A stretch of DNA of 64,000 nt from Populus alba (lineage: Eukaryota; Streptophyta; Magnoliopsida; Malpighiales; Salicaceae). The DNA lies in assembly GCF_005239225.2 (NCBI RefSeq), contig NC_133302.1, forward strand, positions 3,658,001 through 3,722,000, read 5' to 3'. Of this stretch, positions 1 to 10,612 are shown one piece after another. Made by a program: the position numbers and the translations under genes. Position 1 is the stretch's first letter; every line of letters starts with the position of its first letter. Below the pieces are notes generated by a model, which searched no databases, was not told the DNA's origin, and saw only the letters and a program-made list of their open reading frames with translations.

Positions 1-2365
1 ATGTTTTGGGGAACACATATATGCCTTTCCATCTCTTCTATCTTGGTAAAATCATAGTCATTGCTCAAAGCCATGCTTAATCCATACTCATCATCAAAAT
101 CACAAACTGGCTGCACACACTTATCAACTTCGTCATAACATGTGATAGAATAAACATTGCTATAAGGATATGTCATTGCATCATGAAAATTAAATTCAAT
201 TTTTTCATCTCCTACCTCCATAGACAAGGTATCCTTACCACAATCAATCTTTTGTGTTGGCAGTTTTCAAGAATGGTCTCCCAAACAATATAGGAGTGCT
301 GGTTGATGAATCACAAGAATCAATGTTCCATATCAAGAATATAAAAGTCACATGGAATAACCAAACTATCAATCTTGACTAGGACATCTTCTATCACACC
401 AAGTGGGTAAACAAAACTACGATCCGCAAGTTGCATTACAATACTAGTTTTATTCAAAGGCTCTAGACTAAGAGAATCATAAAACATGTTTAGGCATAAC
501 ACTAATGGATGCACCTAAATCGCATAAAGCTCTTTTAAAACTAGCATTACCAATAACACATGGGATAGTAAACGCACCTGGGTCTTTTTGTTTCAAAGGC
601 AGATTCTTTTAAACAACAGCAGATACAACTTCACCCATACTTACCGTTTCATGACCTTTCAGTTTGAAAGCTCTCTTGGTAGTACACAACTCCTTCAAGA
701 ATTTGGCATACTTGGGAATTTGCTTGATAGCATCAAGCAAAGGAATGTTGAGTTGTACTTTCTTAAAAACCTCTAGAATCTCTTTTTCCTTGTCCTCTTT
801 CTTTGACCTAGAAGAACTCACGGGAAAGGGTGGAATTGTTGTAAAACTGGAATTCATTGAGTGAGGAGTTACCTTTGGAGTGTTGGTCTTTGTTTCAGTT
901 TGTGGAGGAGAAGGATGATGTATCTTCTTTGTACTCAATTCAATTTCTATCTCTTCTTCTTCCTCCATCTCAATTTGTTTTGACCTTTTCTCTTCAATTT
1001 CTTTCCCACTTCGCAACATGATCGCACTAACATGCTCTATTGGATTCAATGCTTGGGAGGGCAATTTTCCATTCATTTGTGCTTCCAATTTTCCCACACT
1101 TGAAGCTACTTGCCCCATTTGCTTTTCCAAGTTGTGAATACTTGACCTTGTTTCCTGTTGAAAAGACATGACATTTTGTTGCAAAGTAACAGTATTAGAA
1201 GCCAAAGTTTTCATCATCTCACGAAGATCATCATTGGATGACGATTGTCTTGCTTGATAATTCTGTTGGGGTTGAAATCCATTGGGATGGAATTGTTGGC
1301 CTTGATTGCCTTGTTGAGGTTGGTTCCCATATCGTAGGTTAGGATGATCTCTCCATCTAGGATTGTACGTGTGGGAAAAAGGATCATACTTACGCTGAGG
1401 TTGTCCGTTGAATGCTCCATCAATTGCATGAGCTTGTTCAATGTAATCTTCTTGCATTGTTGGGCACATATTCGAAGCATGTCCTTGTGAGGAGCATATG
1501 CTACAAACTTTCACCTGCTGCACATTTCCACAAGCCATAGAGCGCACAAGAGAAGTAAGATCATTAACTTTATTTTCAAGGTTAGAAATACTTACCTCAT
1601 TTACTCGTTTGTTGGAGAAGTCTCCACGAGTGCCAAATTGTTTTGAGTTGGCTGCCATGTTTGAGATCAATTGGCGTGCAGCCTCAGGTGTCTTATCTAC
1701 CAATGTGCCTCCACTTGCAGCATCAATGATACTACGGTCAGTAGGCATCAATCCTTCATAGAAATATTGAATGAGTAGCTGATCGGGTATTTGATGATGA
1801 GGGCATTGAATACACAATTGCTCAAATCTTTCCCAATACTCTGAAAGTGTCTCTCCATGAGATTGCCGAATCCCACATATTTCTTTCCTTATGTTGGCAA
1901 CTCGAGATGCTGGGAAATACTTCTCAAGGAAAATCTTCTTCATGGCGTTCCAAGTTCTAATAGATCCTGGGAGAATAGAGAAAAACCATGCCTTTGCTGC
2001 CCCTTTTAAAGAGAAAGGGAAAGCTTTCAACTTAACTTGTTCTTCATCAACTCCATTCGGTTTCATGCCAACACAAACCATATGGAACTCCTTGAGATGA
2101 GTATGAGGATCTTCTCCTGCAAGACCATTAAATGTTGGTAACAAATGTATAAAAACCAGATTTGAGCTCAAAGTTTACATTATTGTCAATGTTTATGCAC
2201 AATGGTTGATTCTCCACGTTAGGAGCAGCAAGCTCCTTGAGTGTTTTGTTGTCGTGCAACCGCCATGGTGTTGAGGTGAACTTCCTTTCTTAACTTGCGT
2301 AAAGTGCTTTCTATTTCAAGATCAACCTGCACTAGACTCTGATTAGTAGAACGGGTTACTGGCAT
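1..2365 (-). pseudogene. gag-protease of copy A, frameshifted
   Basis: Gag packages element RNA into virus-like particles; the retropepsin-like protease follows it. A long frame at 609-2171 carries the Athila-type capsid region and a zinc knuckle C-x2-C-x4-H-x4-C (reading CSICSSQGHASNMC). Compared with copy B it has extra single bases near 252, 322, 484, 2155 and 2245, each shifting the frame, and it lacks 33 bases near 1243 (in frame). All five shifts are one-base gains, four of them in runs of A or T. The protease part (about 320-514) is recognisable only as a separate short frame. Inference: not translatable as one protein. Confidence 0.85.
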
Positions 2366-2410
2366 CAATCGCTAAGAAAACTCAAAAGAAAGCAACCACA
2401 CAAGCGATAA

Positions 2411-2411
2411 A

Positions 2412-2454
<43 letters not shown>
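2411..2454. repeat. (AAT)n microsatellite in the leader of copy A
   Basis: About 15 units of AAT/AAAT. Copy B has only a short A-rich tract at the same place (8831-8843), so the array grew or shrank after the two copies separated. Confidence 0.9.
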
Positions 2455-2457
<3 letters not shown>

Positions 2458-2772
2458 CAAATTATATGAAAATCCTATGCTAGAAAACTAAAACTACCTA
2501 AAAAACCTTAGAAAACAGTGGAATTTGGCCTCAATAGGGTGGGGCTAGTGGTATACCCACTAGTCTTGTTCAGAACGTCATTTCACTTCAGAAAACAAAG
2601 GTTAGAAACCTAATTCCACAAACAATTCTGTCTTCAACAGTACCGCTGCAGCAAGTGAACAGTAACACCGCAAGCAAAAATTCTGTTTTTTTTTCTTTTT
2701 TTTTTCAGAAATGTAAATAACAATCACAGAAACTAAAAATAACAGTACAAGCACAAGAATCTACTAAAATTA

Positions 2773-2792
2773 CCTCCCCGGCAACGGCGCCA
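2773..2792 (-). promoter_or_regulatory. Primer-binding site of copy A (tRNA-Asp type)
   Basis: On the minus strand it reads TGGCGCCGTTGCCGGGGAGG, five bases after the LTR end. The first 17 bases are complementary to the 3' end (including CCA) of plant tRNA-Asp as I know it. This primer site is usual for Athila-group elements. Confidence 0.85.
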
Positions 2793-2797
2793 AAATT

Positions 2798-4442
2798 TGT
2801 TGCGATGTCGCGGTCGCACAAATTAATTACCCTAGCTTAAAACACACAAGATAGTATAGAGCAAGCAAGGGGTCGATCCCACGAGGAAGTTTGAAGTTAG
2901 ATTTTTATGTTGTACGTTATGTAATTGGGGGGGGATTGATTTGAAATGATTTAAACTATGGCAGAAATTAAACTAGCAAACAAAATCAATTGAAACTGAA
3001 ATATATCAAGAAAACAAACCTTGGTTGCAAGCACACATCCACCAACGGAAATTAGAACCGATCCTTGAAACGAAACTCCAGTTTATATTATGAATTTTAT
3101 CTTTTAATATTGGTTAATTAACGGATCCGCCGTATAACTAGCCCTAACCAACAAACAATCACAGTGTCCGCACTAATGATTTAATCCAATGGTAGCCTTA
3201 AGATCCAGATAAATTCATTAATCTTAACAACCAAGTTGTCAATTTGTGTTGCTATGATCGAATGTTCTCCCTAAGTTTAATAACGTAGTTCCGCTACAAT
3301 TATCAAGCTTAGTTGCTTTACAAGTTTATATATCACAACTCCGGTTTTGATATCAAACTTAGCAATAATCGTTCACAATAATAACTTAGAGTCCGCTCTA
3401 GCAATTAAGATAAACAATCATAGGAAATATGCATAGGAAAACAAACATACTCATTCATAACATAAACTGAAAATAAAAGGAAGAATAAATCTCACGGTTC
3501 TTGAAATCCGAAGGTTTGTTGTGTCCTTGCAACCAAGAAAACGAGCTTAGCCTTGCATATCTATTGAACAACTACTCCTAAAGATGAAAGAATACATAAT
3601 TTCTGATTTGTAGAGAGGAGAGTTTGTGTTTCTTCACTTCTTCTTCTTCTTTTTTCTTTCTTCTTTCTTCTTCTTCTTCTCTATTTATACACAAATTGTA
3701 AGTAAGAAAATATCAAAGCTCAAGTGTGAACATCAATAGATGGTGGTAGTGTGAAGGCTGCTGGCTGCTGGCTGCTGGGTTGAGGTTGGTGGCTGCCATG
3801 AGGTTGGTGGCTGCCATGAGGTTGGTGGCTGCCTTCCTTGACCTTCTAGAATATTTACTAGAGGAGCTAAATTGCTGGTCGGTTTGGATGCTTCTAGATG
3901 AAATTTGGATTCGTTTCTTCACGCAACCTGCTTGCTGGCAGAATTCAGCTGTCATCTTTGAAAAATCATATATCCCGCATATGACATCGTTGTTGGCTGA
4001 AATTTGGAGCGTTTATAGATCTTTGAGTAAGGAATCCAACAAAATTGAGTTTGCATCAATTGGACTTCTGAAGCTCCAGATATTGAATTTTGAATGGGCA
4101 AAGGTCAACATTGGCAGACTGCGAGATTTGACTTTGAAGGATGTGATTTCCATGATCTTTCTCTTTTTATTTTTCTTGCATTACATTTCCAAAAAGGTAT
4201 GGATGTTAGCTTTTTAATGCCACTGGAATCACTTCATTTCGATCTCTGGAACTCACGCTCTGCACAAAATACCGACTGAACGTCAAATCTGCCAATTACC
4301 TCCAATTTACTCCTTTTTGCATCTTTCATCCAAAAATGCCTTCAAAACATAAAACAAAGAATATCAAGGCATTTTATATAAATAACATATGCAAAACACT
4401 AGTTAAATGCGGGTGAAACTATCGAATAATATGGTTACATCA
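2798..4442 (-). mobile_element. Shared LTR: 5' LTR of copy A and 3' LTR of copy B
   Basis: On the minus strand the LTR begins TGATGTAACC at 4442 and ends ...GCAACA at 2798 (1645 bases). A primer site follows on the copy A side (2773-2792) and a polypurine tract precedes it on the copy B side (4443-4458), so one LTR serves both elements. It is about 300 bases longer than the LTR at 9187-10533: sequence from roughly 3772 to 4073, including three GAGGTTGGTGGCTGCCAT units (3780-3832), is missing from the other copy. Confidence 0.88.
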
Positions 4443-4458
4443 AATACCCCCACACTTA
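4443..4458 (-). other. Polypurine tract of copy B
   Basis: The minus strand reads TAAGTGTGGGGGTATT directly before the LTR start. This is where plus-strand DNA synthesis would be primed. An identical 16-base copy lies at 5722-5737. Confidence 0.75.
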
Positions 4459-5926
4459 GCTCTTGCTCGTCCTCGAGAAAGGATAAATAAAATTAAATTA
4501 AAAATAACTATGATCAATTTCTTAATCTCCCATCAATGTCTAAGAGTACAAGCATTATAAACAAGAATACAATCATGAAGGATAAATAATATAATTCTCA
4601 TGAATTTATTTACATGCAAACTTCAAAACTCAATCAATCATCTGGATTTAAATGAAATCTATGCCATGCCAAAGTGATAGGTCCTCTCATTGATATACAC
4701 TCCAACACTCATGTGTTTAGGGTTTATGTGTTTAAATCTCTCAAATTCAATCAAAGAGTATGTTCTACCATAAGCTTGCTTTTCAATCTCATCTCCATTA
4801 GCAACTTATTACAAGTATTACATGAATTCAAAAGGTCTTATTTTCCGGTTGTAATAGGGCTGAGGTTAAGGTGAGGTAAAAGAAAGTAAAAGGAAAGGTT
4901 CAAACCAAAGAAAGTAGAGCATTTTGAAAAAATAATACTTCAAACAATATAATTCCATTAAAGCACATAAATTTTTCATCTTTAATCACAAATGCTTAAC
5001 TCCTTTTGATTTCAAGCTCTTTCAACATAAAACCTTAAGAACATAAAGGAATACTTTCTTTTTTTCTTTTTTCTTTTTCTTTTTTTTTTTCGGCAACTTT
5101 GCCCATGTTTTTATCAAGCATCACTTCTTTGTTTTCATATAATTTCCAACCATAATTCCATGAAATATTACAAGTATATGCTCTACTAATCCTTGGCCAG
5201 GGGAAAAGAAAAAACATATATAAAGTTAAGGCTTATACATGGATAAAGCAAAAAAAGATAACCAAGCTCAAAACGGGTTCACTAAGGATAATATGCTTTA
5301 GGTTGGCTTTTTGGCTTGAGGGGTTAAAATTCCTAATGCCTTTATCATCTTCATGTATATTTGTAATGGGATATAATCTCAATAAGATATGAAGCAAGTT
5401 CTAGAGATACTTATCATTGAAAGAATGCACACTCAAAGAATATAATTTTGAAGGCTCAAAAGCTTGCATTTGTATAACACTATAAAGTCAACATGGCATA
5501 TTCTCAAAGTCAATCCCTAAACCAATTAAACCTTAAAATTTGCATGCATACTCCTTCATTTGATTTATATCGTCATCTATCTCAATTAATTCTCATATAT
5601 AATACTAATATTCTCAAAAACCAATAGGAGTTAAAAAGATCAAACACAATGTTTTTTTTGTTTTTTTTTTTTTTTTAAAGAACAACAAAGAAAATGAAAA
5701 TAAGAAAACCAAAATTCTCCCAATACCCCCACACTTAAAACACAACATTGTCCTCAATGTTGAAATAAAAGCAAAGGAACATAAGAGAATGACAAAGATA
5801 AAGTAAAATATGAAAAATAAAAGATAAGGAAAAAGAAAGCAAATCTGATTTTTTTTTTCTTTTTGTGCTGGGTTGCCTCCCAGTAAGCGCTTTTGTTTTA
5901 TGTCATTGGCTCGACATATTGCATGC
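4459..5926 (-). other. Non-coding 3' region of copy B
   Basis: About 1.5 kb between the stop of the fused frame and the 3' LTR. AT-rich with poly-T tracts (around 5055-5090 and 5645-5677) and a second polypurine motif at 5722-5737. No env-like or other credible frame was found; the short open frames here are low-complexity. Confidence 0.7.
5722..5737 (-). repeat. Second copy of the polypurine motif
   Basis: Same 16 bases as 4443-4458 (minus strand TAAGTGTGGGGGTATT), about 1.28 kb upstream of the functional site and not adjacent to an LTR. It may be an internal second-strand priming site or simply part of an old duplication. Confidence 0.6.
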
Positions 5927-8788
5927 TCATTCTTCATAGACTGGTTCAGCTAACTCTGCAGAAACGGTGATTTCTGCCGTCCAACCTTCATAGAAAGGTT
6001 TCAAACGATGCCCATTAACCTTGAGTACTTTGTTGGTTTCTAAACTTGTAATTTCAACTGCACCATAAGGAAAAACATTAGAAACAACAAATGGTCCAAT
6101 CCAATGAGAGCACAACTTTCTAGGAAAAAGTTTCAAACGCGAATGATAAAGAAGGATTTTGTCTCCAACATGCAACTCCTTTCTTGTAAGCATTCGGTCA
6201 TGAAGATTCTTAGTCTTTTCTTTGTAAATCCTTGCATTCTCGTAAGCATCATTTTGAATCTCTTCCACCGTAATTCCAATCTTTTTAGGCACCAAAAGGA
6301 TAGGCGCCACCCATTCACTATCCGTGATGGGGTAAATGACTCCTGCATCATGAAGGACAATTTGCAAAGCTTGCAAATCCAATGTTGATTCATGCATGTT
6401 TTGGGGAACACATATATGCCTTTCCATCTCTTCTATCTTGGTAAAATCATAGTCATTGCTCAAAGCCATGCTTAATCCATACTCATCATCAAAATCACAA
6501 ATTTGCTGCACACACTTATCAACTTGGTCATAACATGTGATAGAATAAACATTGCTATAAGGATATGTCATTGCATCATGAAAATTAAATTCAATTTTTT
6601 CATCTCCTACCTCCATAGACAAGGTATCCTTACCACAATCAATCTTTGCGTTGGCAGTTTTCAAGAATGGTCTCCCAAACAATATAGGAGTGCTGGTTGA
6701 TGAATCACAAGAATCATGTTCCATATCAAGAATATAAAAGTCGCATGGAATGACCAAACTATCAATCTTGACTAGGACATCTTCAATCACACCAAGTGGG
6801 TAAACAAAACTACGATCCGCAAGTTGCATTACAATACTAGTTTTATTCAAAGGCTCTAGACTAAGAGAATCATAAACATGTTTAGGCATAACACTAATGG
6901 ATGCACCTAAATCGCATAAAGCACTTTTAAAACTAGCATTACCAATAACACATGGGATAGTAAACGCACCTGGGTCTTTTTGTTTCAAAGGTAGATTCTT
7001 TTGAACAACAGCTGATACAACTTCACCCATACTTACCGTTTCATGACCTTGCAGTTTGAAAGCTCTCTTGGTAGTACATAACTCCTTCAAGAATTTTGCA
7101 TACTTGGGAATTTGCTTAATAGCATCAAGCAAAGGAATGTTGAGTTCTACTTTCTTGAAAACCTCTAAAATCTCTTTTTCTTTGTCCTCTTTCTTTGACC
7201 TAGAAGAACTCACAGGAAAGGGTGAAATTGTTTTAAAACTAGAATTCATTGAGTGAGGAGTTACCTTTGGAGTGTTGGTCTTTGTTTCAGTTTGTGGAGG
7301 AGGAGGATGATGTATCTTCTTTAGACTCAATTCGGTTTCTATCTCCTCTTCTTTCTCCATCTCAATTTGTTTTGACCTTTTCTCTTCAATTTCTTTCCCA
7401 CTTCGCAACATGATCGCACTAACATGCTCTATTGGATTCAATGCTTGGGAGGGCAATTTTCCATTCATTTGTGCTTCCAATTTTCCCACACTTGAAGCTA
7501 CTTGCCCCATTTGCTTTTCCAAGTTGTGAATACTTGACCTTGTTTCCTGTTGAAAAGACATGACGTTTTGTTGCAAGGTAACAGTATTAGAAGCCAAAGT
7601 TTTCATCATCTCACGAAGATCATCATTGGATGACGACCCCATAACATTGGAGTTTGTGAATGGAGGGGGTTGTCTTGCTTGATAATTCTGTTGGGGCTGA
7701 AATCCATTGGGATGGAATTGTCGGCCTTGATTGCCTTGTTGAGGTTGGTTGCCGTAGCGTAAGTTGGGATGATCTCTCCATCCGGGATTGTACGTGTTGG
7801 AAAAGGGATCATATTTACGCTGGGGTTGTCCGTTGAATGCTCCATCAATTGCATGAGCTTGTTCAATGTAATCTTCTTGCATTGCTGGGCACATATCCGA
7901 AGCATGCCCTTGTGAGGAGCATATGCTACAAACTTTCACCTGCTGCACATTTCCGCAAGCCAAAGAACGCACAAGAGAAGTAAGATCATTAACTTTATTT
8001 TCAAGGTTAGAAATACTTACCTCATTTACTCGTTTGTTGGAGAAGTCTCCACGAGTGCCAAATTGTTTCGAGTTGGCTGCCATGTTTGAGATCAATTGGC
8101 GTGCAGCCTCAGGTGTCTTATCTACCAATGCGCCTCCACTTGCAGCATCAATGATACTACGGTCAGTAGGCATCAATCCTTCATAGAAATATTGAATGAG
8201 CAGCTGATCGGGTATTTGATGATGAGGGCATTGAATGCATAGTTGCTCAAATCTTTCCCAATACTCGGAGAGAGTCTCTCCATGAGATTGCCGAATCCCA
8301 CATATTTCTTTCCTTATGTTGGCAACTCGAGATGCTGGGAAATACTTCTCAAGGAAAATCTTCTTCATGGCATTCCAAGTTCCAATAGATCCTGGGAGAA
8401 TAGAGAAAAGCCATGCCTTTGCTGCCCCTTTTAAAGAGAAAGGGAAAGCTTTCAACTTAACTTGTTCTTCATCAACTCCATTCGGTTTCATGCCAACACA
8501 AACCATATGGAACTCCTTGAGATGAGTGTGAGGATCTTCTCCTGCAAGACCATTAAATGTTGGTAACAAATGTATAAAACCAGATTTGAGCTCAAAGTTT
8601 ACATTATTGTCTATGTTTATGCACAATGGTTGATTCTCCACGTTAGGAGCAGCAAGCTCCTTGAGTGTTTGTTGTTGTGCAACCGCCATGGTGTTGAGGT
8701 GAACTTCCTTTCTTAACTTGCGTAAAGTGCTTTCTATTTCAAGATCAACCTGCACTAGACTCTGATTAGTAGAACGGGTTACTGGCAT
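5927..8788 (-). CDS. Gag-protease-integrase C-terminus fusion of copy B
   Basis: A 953-codon uninterrupted frame starting at ATG 8788. Residues about 65-240 are an Athila-type retrotransposon gag domain; a zinc knuckle C-x2-C-x4-H-x4-C sits near residues 287-300; a glutamine-rich and charged linker follows; the protease region near 640-740 shows the CDLGAS motif expected at the active site in this group. Near residue 815 the N-terminal motif of reverse transcriptase starts (YPITDSEWV...VPKK), but within about 25 residues it passes directly into the integrase C-terminal module (YENARIYKEKTK, then the GPF and HRLKPFYEG motifs). The catalytic YVDD, RNase H and the integrase HHCC and DDE residues are absent. 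The join keeps the frame. Inferred role: particle protein only, relying on enzymes from full-length relatives. Confidence 0.88.
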   Translation of the reverse strand: MPVTRSTNQSLVQVDLEIESTLRKLRKEVHLNTMAVAQQQTLKELAAPNVENQPLCINIDNNVNFELKSGFIHLLPTFNGLAGEDPHTHLKEFHMVCVGMKPNGVDEEQVKLKAFPFSLKGAAKAWLFSILPGSIGTWNAMKKIFLEKYFPASRVANIRKEICGIRQSHGETLSEYWERFEQLCIQCPHHQIPDQLLIQYFYEGLMPTDRSIIDAASGGALVDKTPEAARQLISNMAANSKQFGTRGDFSNKRVNEVSISNLENKVNDLTSLVRSLACGNVQQVKVCSICSSQGHASDMCPAMQEDYIEQAHAIDGAFNGQPQRKYDPFSNTYNPGWRDHPNLRYGNQPQQGNQGRQFHPNGFQPQQNYQARQPPPFTNSNVMGSSSNDDLREMMKTLASNTVTLQQNVMSFQQETRSSIHNLEKQMGQVASSVGKLEAQMNGKLPSQALNPIEHVSAIMLRSGKEIEEKRSKQIEMEKEEEIETELSLKKIHHPPPPQTETKTNTPKVTPHSMNSSFKTISPFPVSSSRSKKEDKEKEILEVFKKVELNIPLLDAIKQIPKYAKFLKELCTTKRAFKLQGHETVSMGEVVSAVVQKNLPLKQKDPGAFTIPCVIGNASFKSALCDLGASISVMPKHVYDSLSLEPLNKTSIVMQLADRSFVYPLGVIEDVLVKIDSLVIPCDFYILDMEHDSCDSSTSTPILFGRPFLKTANAKIDCGKDTLSMEVGDEKIEFNFHDAMTYPYSNVYSITCYDQVDKCVQQICDFDDEYGLSMALSNDYDFTKIEEMERHICVPQNMHESTLDLQALQIVLHDAGVIYPITDSEWVAPILLVPKKIGITVEEIQNDAYENARIYKEKTKNLHDRMLTRKELHVGDKILLYHSRLKLFPRKLCSHWIGPFVVSNVFPYGAVEITSLETNKVLKVNGHRLKPFYEGWTAEITVSAELAEPVYEE

Positions 8789-9161
8789 CAATTGCTAAGA
8801 AAACTCAAAAGAAAGCAACCACACAAGAGATAAAAAAAAAATAATGCAAATTATATGAAAATCCTACGCTAGAAAACTAAAACTACCTAAAAACCTTAGA
8901 AAACAGCAGAATTTGGCCTCGATGGGGTAGGGTTAGTGGTATACCACTAGTCTTGTTCAGAACGTCATTTCACTTCAGAAAACGAAGGTTAGAAACCTAA
9001 TTCCACAAACAATTCTGTCTTCAACAGTACCGCTGCGGCAAGTGAACAGTAACACCGCAAGCAAAAATTCTGTTTTTGTTTTTTTTTTTTTTTTCAGAAA
9101 TGTAAATAACAATCACAGAAACTAAAAATAACAGTACAAGCACAAGAATCAACTAAAATTA

Positions 9162-9181
9162 CCTCCCCGGCAACGGCGCCA
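9162..9181 (-). promoter_or_regulatory. Primer-binding site of copy B (tRNA-Asp type)
   Basis: Same 20 bases as in copy A, five bases inside the LTR at 9187. Confidence 0.85.
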
Positions 9182-9186
9182 AAATT

Positions 9187-10533
9187 TGTTGCGATGTCGC
9201 GGTCGCACAAATTAATTACCCTAGCTTAAAACACACAAGATAGTATAGAGCAAGCAAGGGGTCGATCCCACGAGGAAGTTTGAAGTTAGATTTTTATGTT
9301 GTACGTTATGTAATTGGGGGGGATTGATTTGAAATGATTTAAACTATGGCAGAAATTAAACTAGCAAACAAAATCAATTGAAACTGAAATATATCAAGAA
9401 AACAAACCTTGGTTGCAAGCACACATCCACAACGGAAATTAGAAACCGATCCTTGAAACGAAACTCCAGTTTATATTATGAATTTTATCTTTTCTTAATA
9501 TTGGTTAATTAACGGATCCGCCGTATAACTAGCCCTAACCAACAAATAATCACAGTGTCCGCACTAATGATTTAATCCAATGGCAGCCTTAAGATCTAGA
9601 TAAATTCATTAATCTTAACAACCAAGTTGTCAATTTGTGTTGCTATGATCGAATGTTCTCCCTAAGTTTAATAACGTAGTTCCGCTACAATTATCAAGCT
9701 TAGTTGCTTCACAAGTTTATATACCACAACTCCGGTTTTGATATCAAACTTAGCAATAGATTGTTCACAATAATAACTTAGAGTCCGCTCTAGCAATTAT
9801 CAACAACAATCATAGGAAATATGCATAGGAAAACAAACATACTCATTCATAACATAAACTGAAAATAAAAGGAAGAATAAATCTCACGGTTCTTGAAATC
9901 CGAAGGTTTGTTGTGTCCCTGCAACCAAGAAAACGAGCTTAGCCTTGCATATCTATTGAACAACTACTCCTAAAGATGAAAGAATACATAATTTCTGATT
10001 TGTAGAGAGGAGAGTTTGTGTTTCCTCCTCCTTCTTCTTCTTCTTCTTTCCTTCTACTCACCCTCTATTTATACACAAATTGTAAGTAAGAAAATATCAA
10101 AGCTCAAGTGTGAACATCAATAGATGGTGGTAGTGTGAAGGCTGCTGGCTGGTGGCTGCTGGTGGCTCCAGATATTGAATTTTGAATGGGCAAAGGTCAA
10201 CATTGGCAGACTGCGTGATTTGACTTTGAAGGATGTGATTTCCATGATCTTTCTCTTTTTATTTTTCTTGCATTACATTTCCAGAAAGGTATGGATGTTA
10301 GCTTTTTAATGCCACTGGAATCACTTCATTTCGATCTCTGGAACTCACGCTCTGCACAAAATACCAACTGAACGTCAAATCTGCCAATTACCTCCAATTT
10401 ACTCCTTTTTGCATCTTTCATCCAAAATGCCTTCAAAACATAAAACAAAGAATATCAAGGCATTTTATATAAATAACATATGCAAAACACTAGTTAAATG
10501 CGGGTGAAACTATCGAATCATATGGTTACATCA
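9187..10533 (-). mobile_element. 5' LTR of copy B
   Basis: 1347 bases, with minus-strand ends TGATGTAACC (at 10533) and GCAACA (at 9187). It lacks the roughly 300-base block present in the shared LTR; the junction lies in a GCTGGTGGCT-type short repeat near 10141-10170. The outer flank at 10534 is the Tat-like LTR, so this is the outer edge of the insertion. The matching target duplication would be left of the window. Confidence 0.87.
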
Positions 10534-10612
10534 GGAGTTGCCACCTAGTGTTTTGGTCACTAGGAACCCTAATTGGTCACAGAGATCGGGCACGGGGACT
10601 GGTTGCCTAAAG

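Larger units (their letters stand above)
1..2797 (-). mobile_element. Athila-like Ty3/Gypsy element, copy A (5' LTR-proximal part)
   Basis: Internal region of a minus-strand LTR retrotransposon that continues beyond the left edge of the window. It reads, from its LTR at 2798 leftwards, a tRNA-Asp-type primer site, a leader of about 400 bases with an (AAT)n tract at 2411-2454, then gag and the start of protease. It is a close copy of the internal part of copy B at 4443-9186; window base 1 corresponds to about base 6396 in copy B. Whether it has the pol deletion seen in copy B cannot be told, because that part lies outside the window. It shares its LTR with copy B instead of having its own separate pair. 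Confidence 0.85.
4443..9186 (-). mobile_element. Athila-like element, copy B: internal region
   Basis: Between LTRs 9187-10533 (5') and 2798-4442 (3'). Order on the minus strand: primer site, leader of about 370 bases, one 953-codon frame, then about 1.5 kb without a gene, ending at the polypurine tract. The internal part is about 4.7 kb; complete Athila-type elements carry a full pol of several kb. The missing part is reverse transcriptase, RNase H and the integrase core. It can therefore only be a non-autonomous deletion derivative. Confidence 0.88.

Noticed and set aside
3780..4217. Frame of 145 codons in the shared LTR starting with repeated RLVAAM
   Set aside because: It starts in a short tandem repeat and most of it is absent from the partner LTR; it is not a gene.
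4443..10533. Copy B as an autonomous retrotransposon
   Set aside because: Reverse transcriptase, RNase H and the integrase core are absent.
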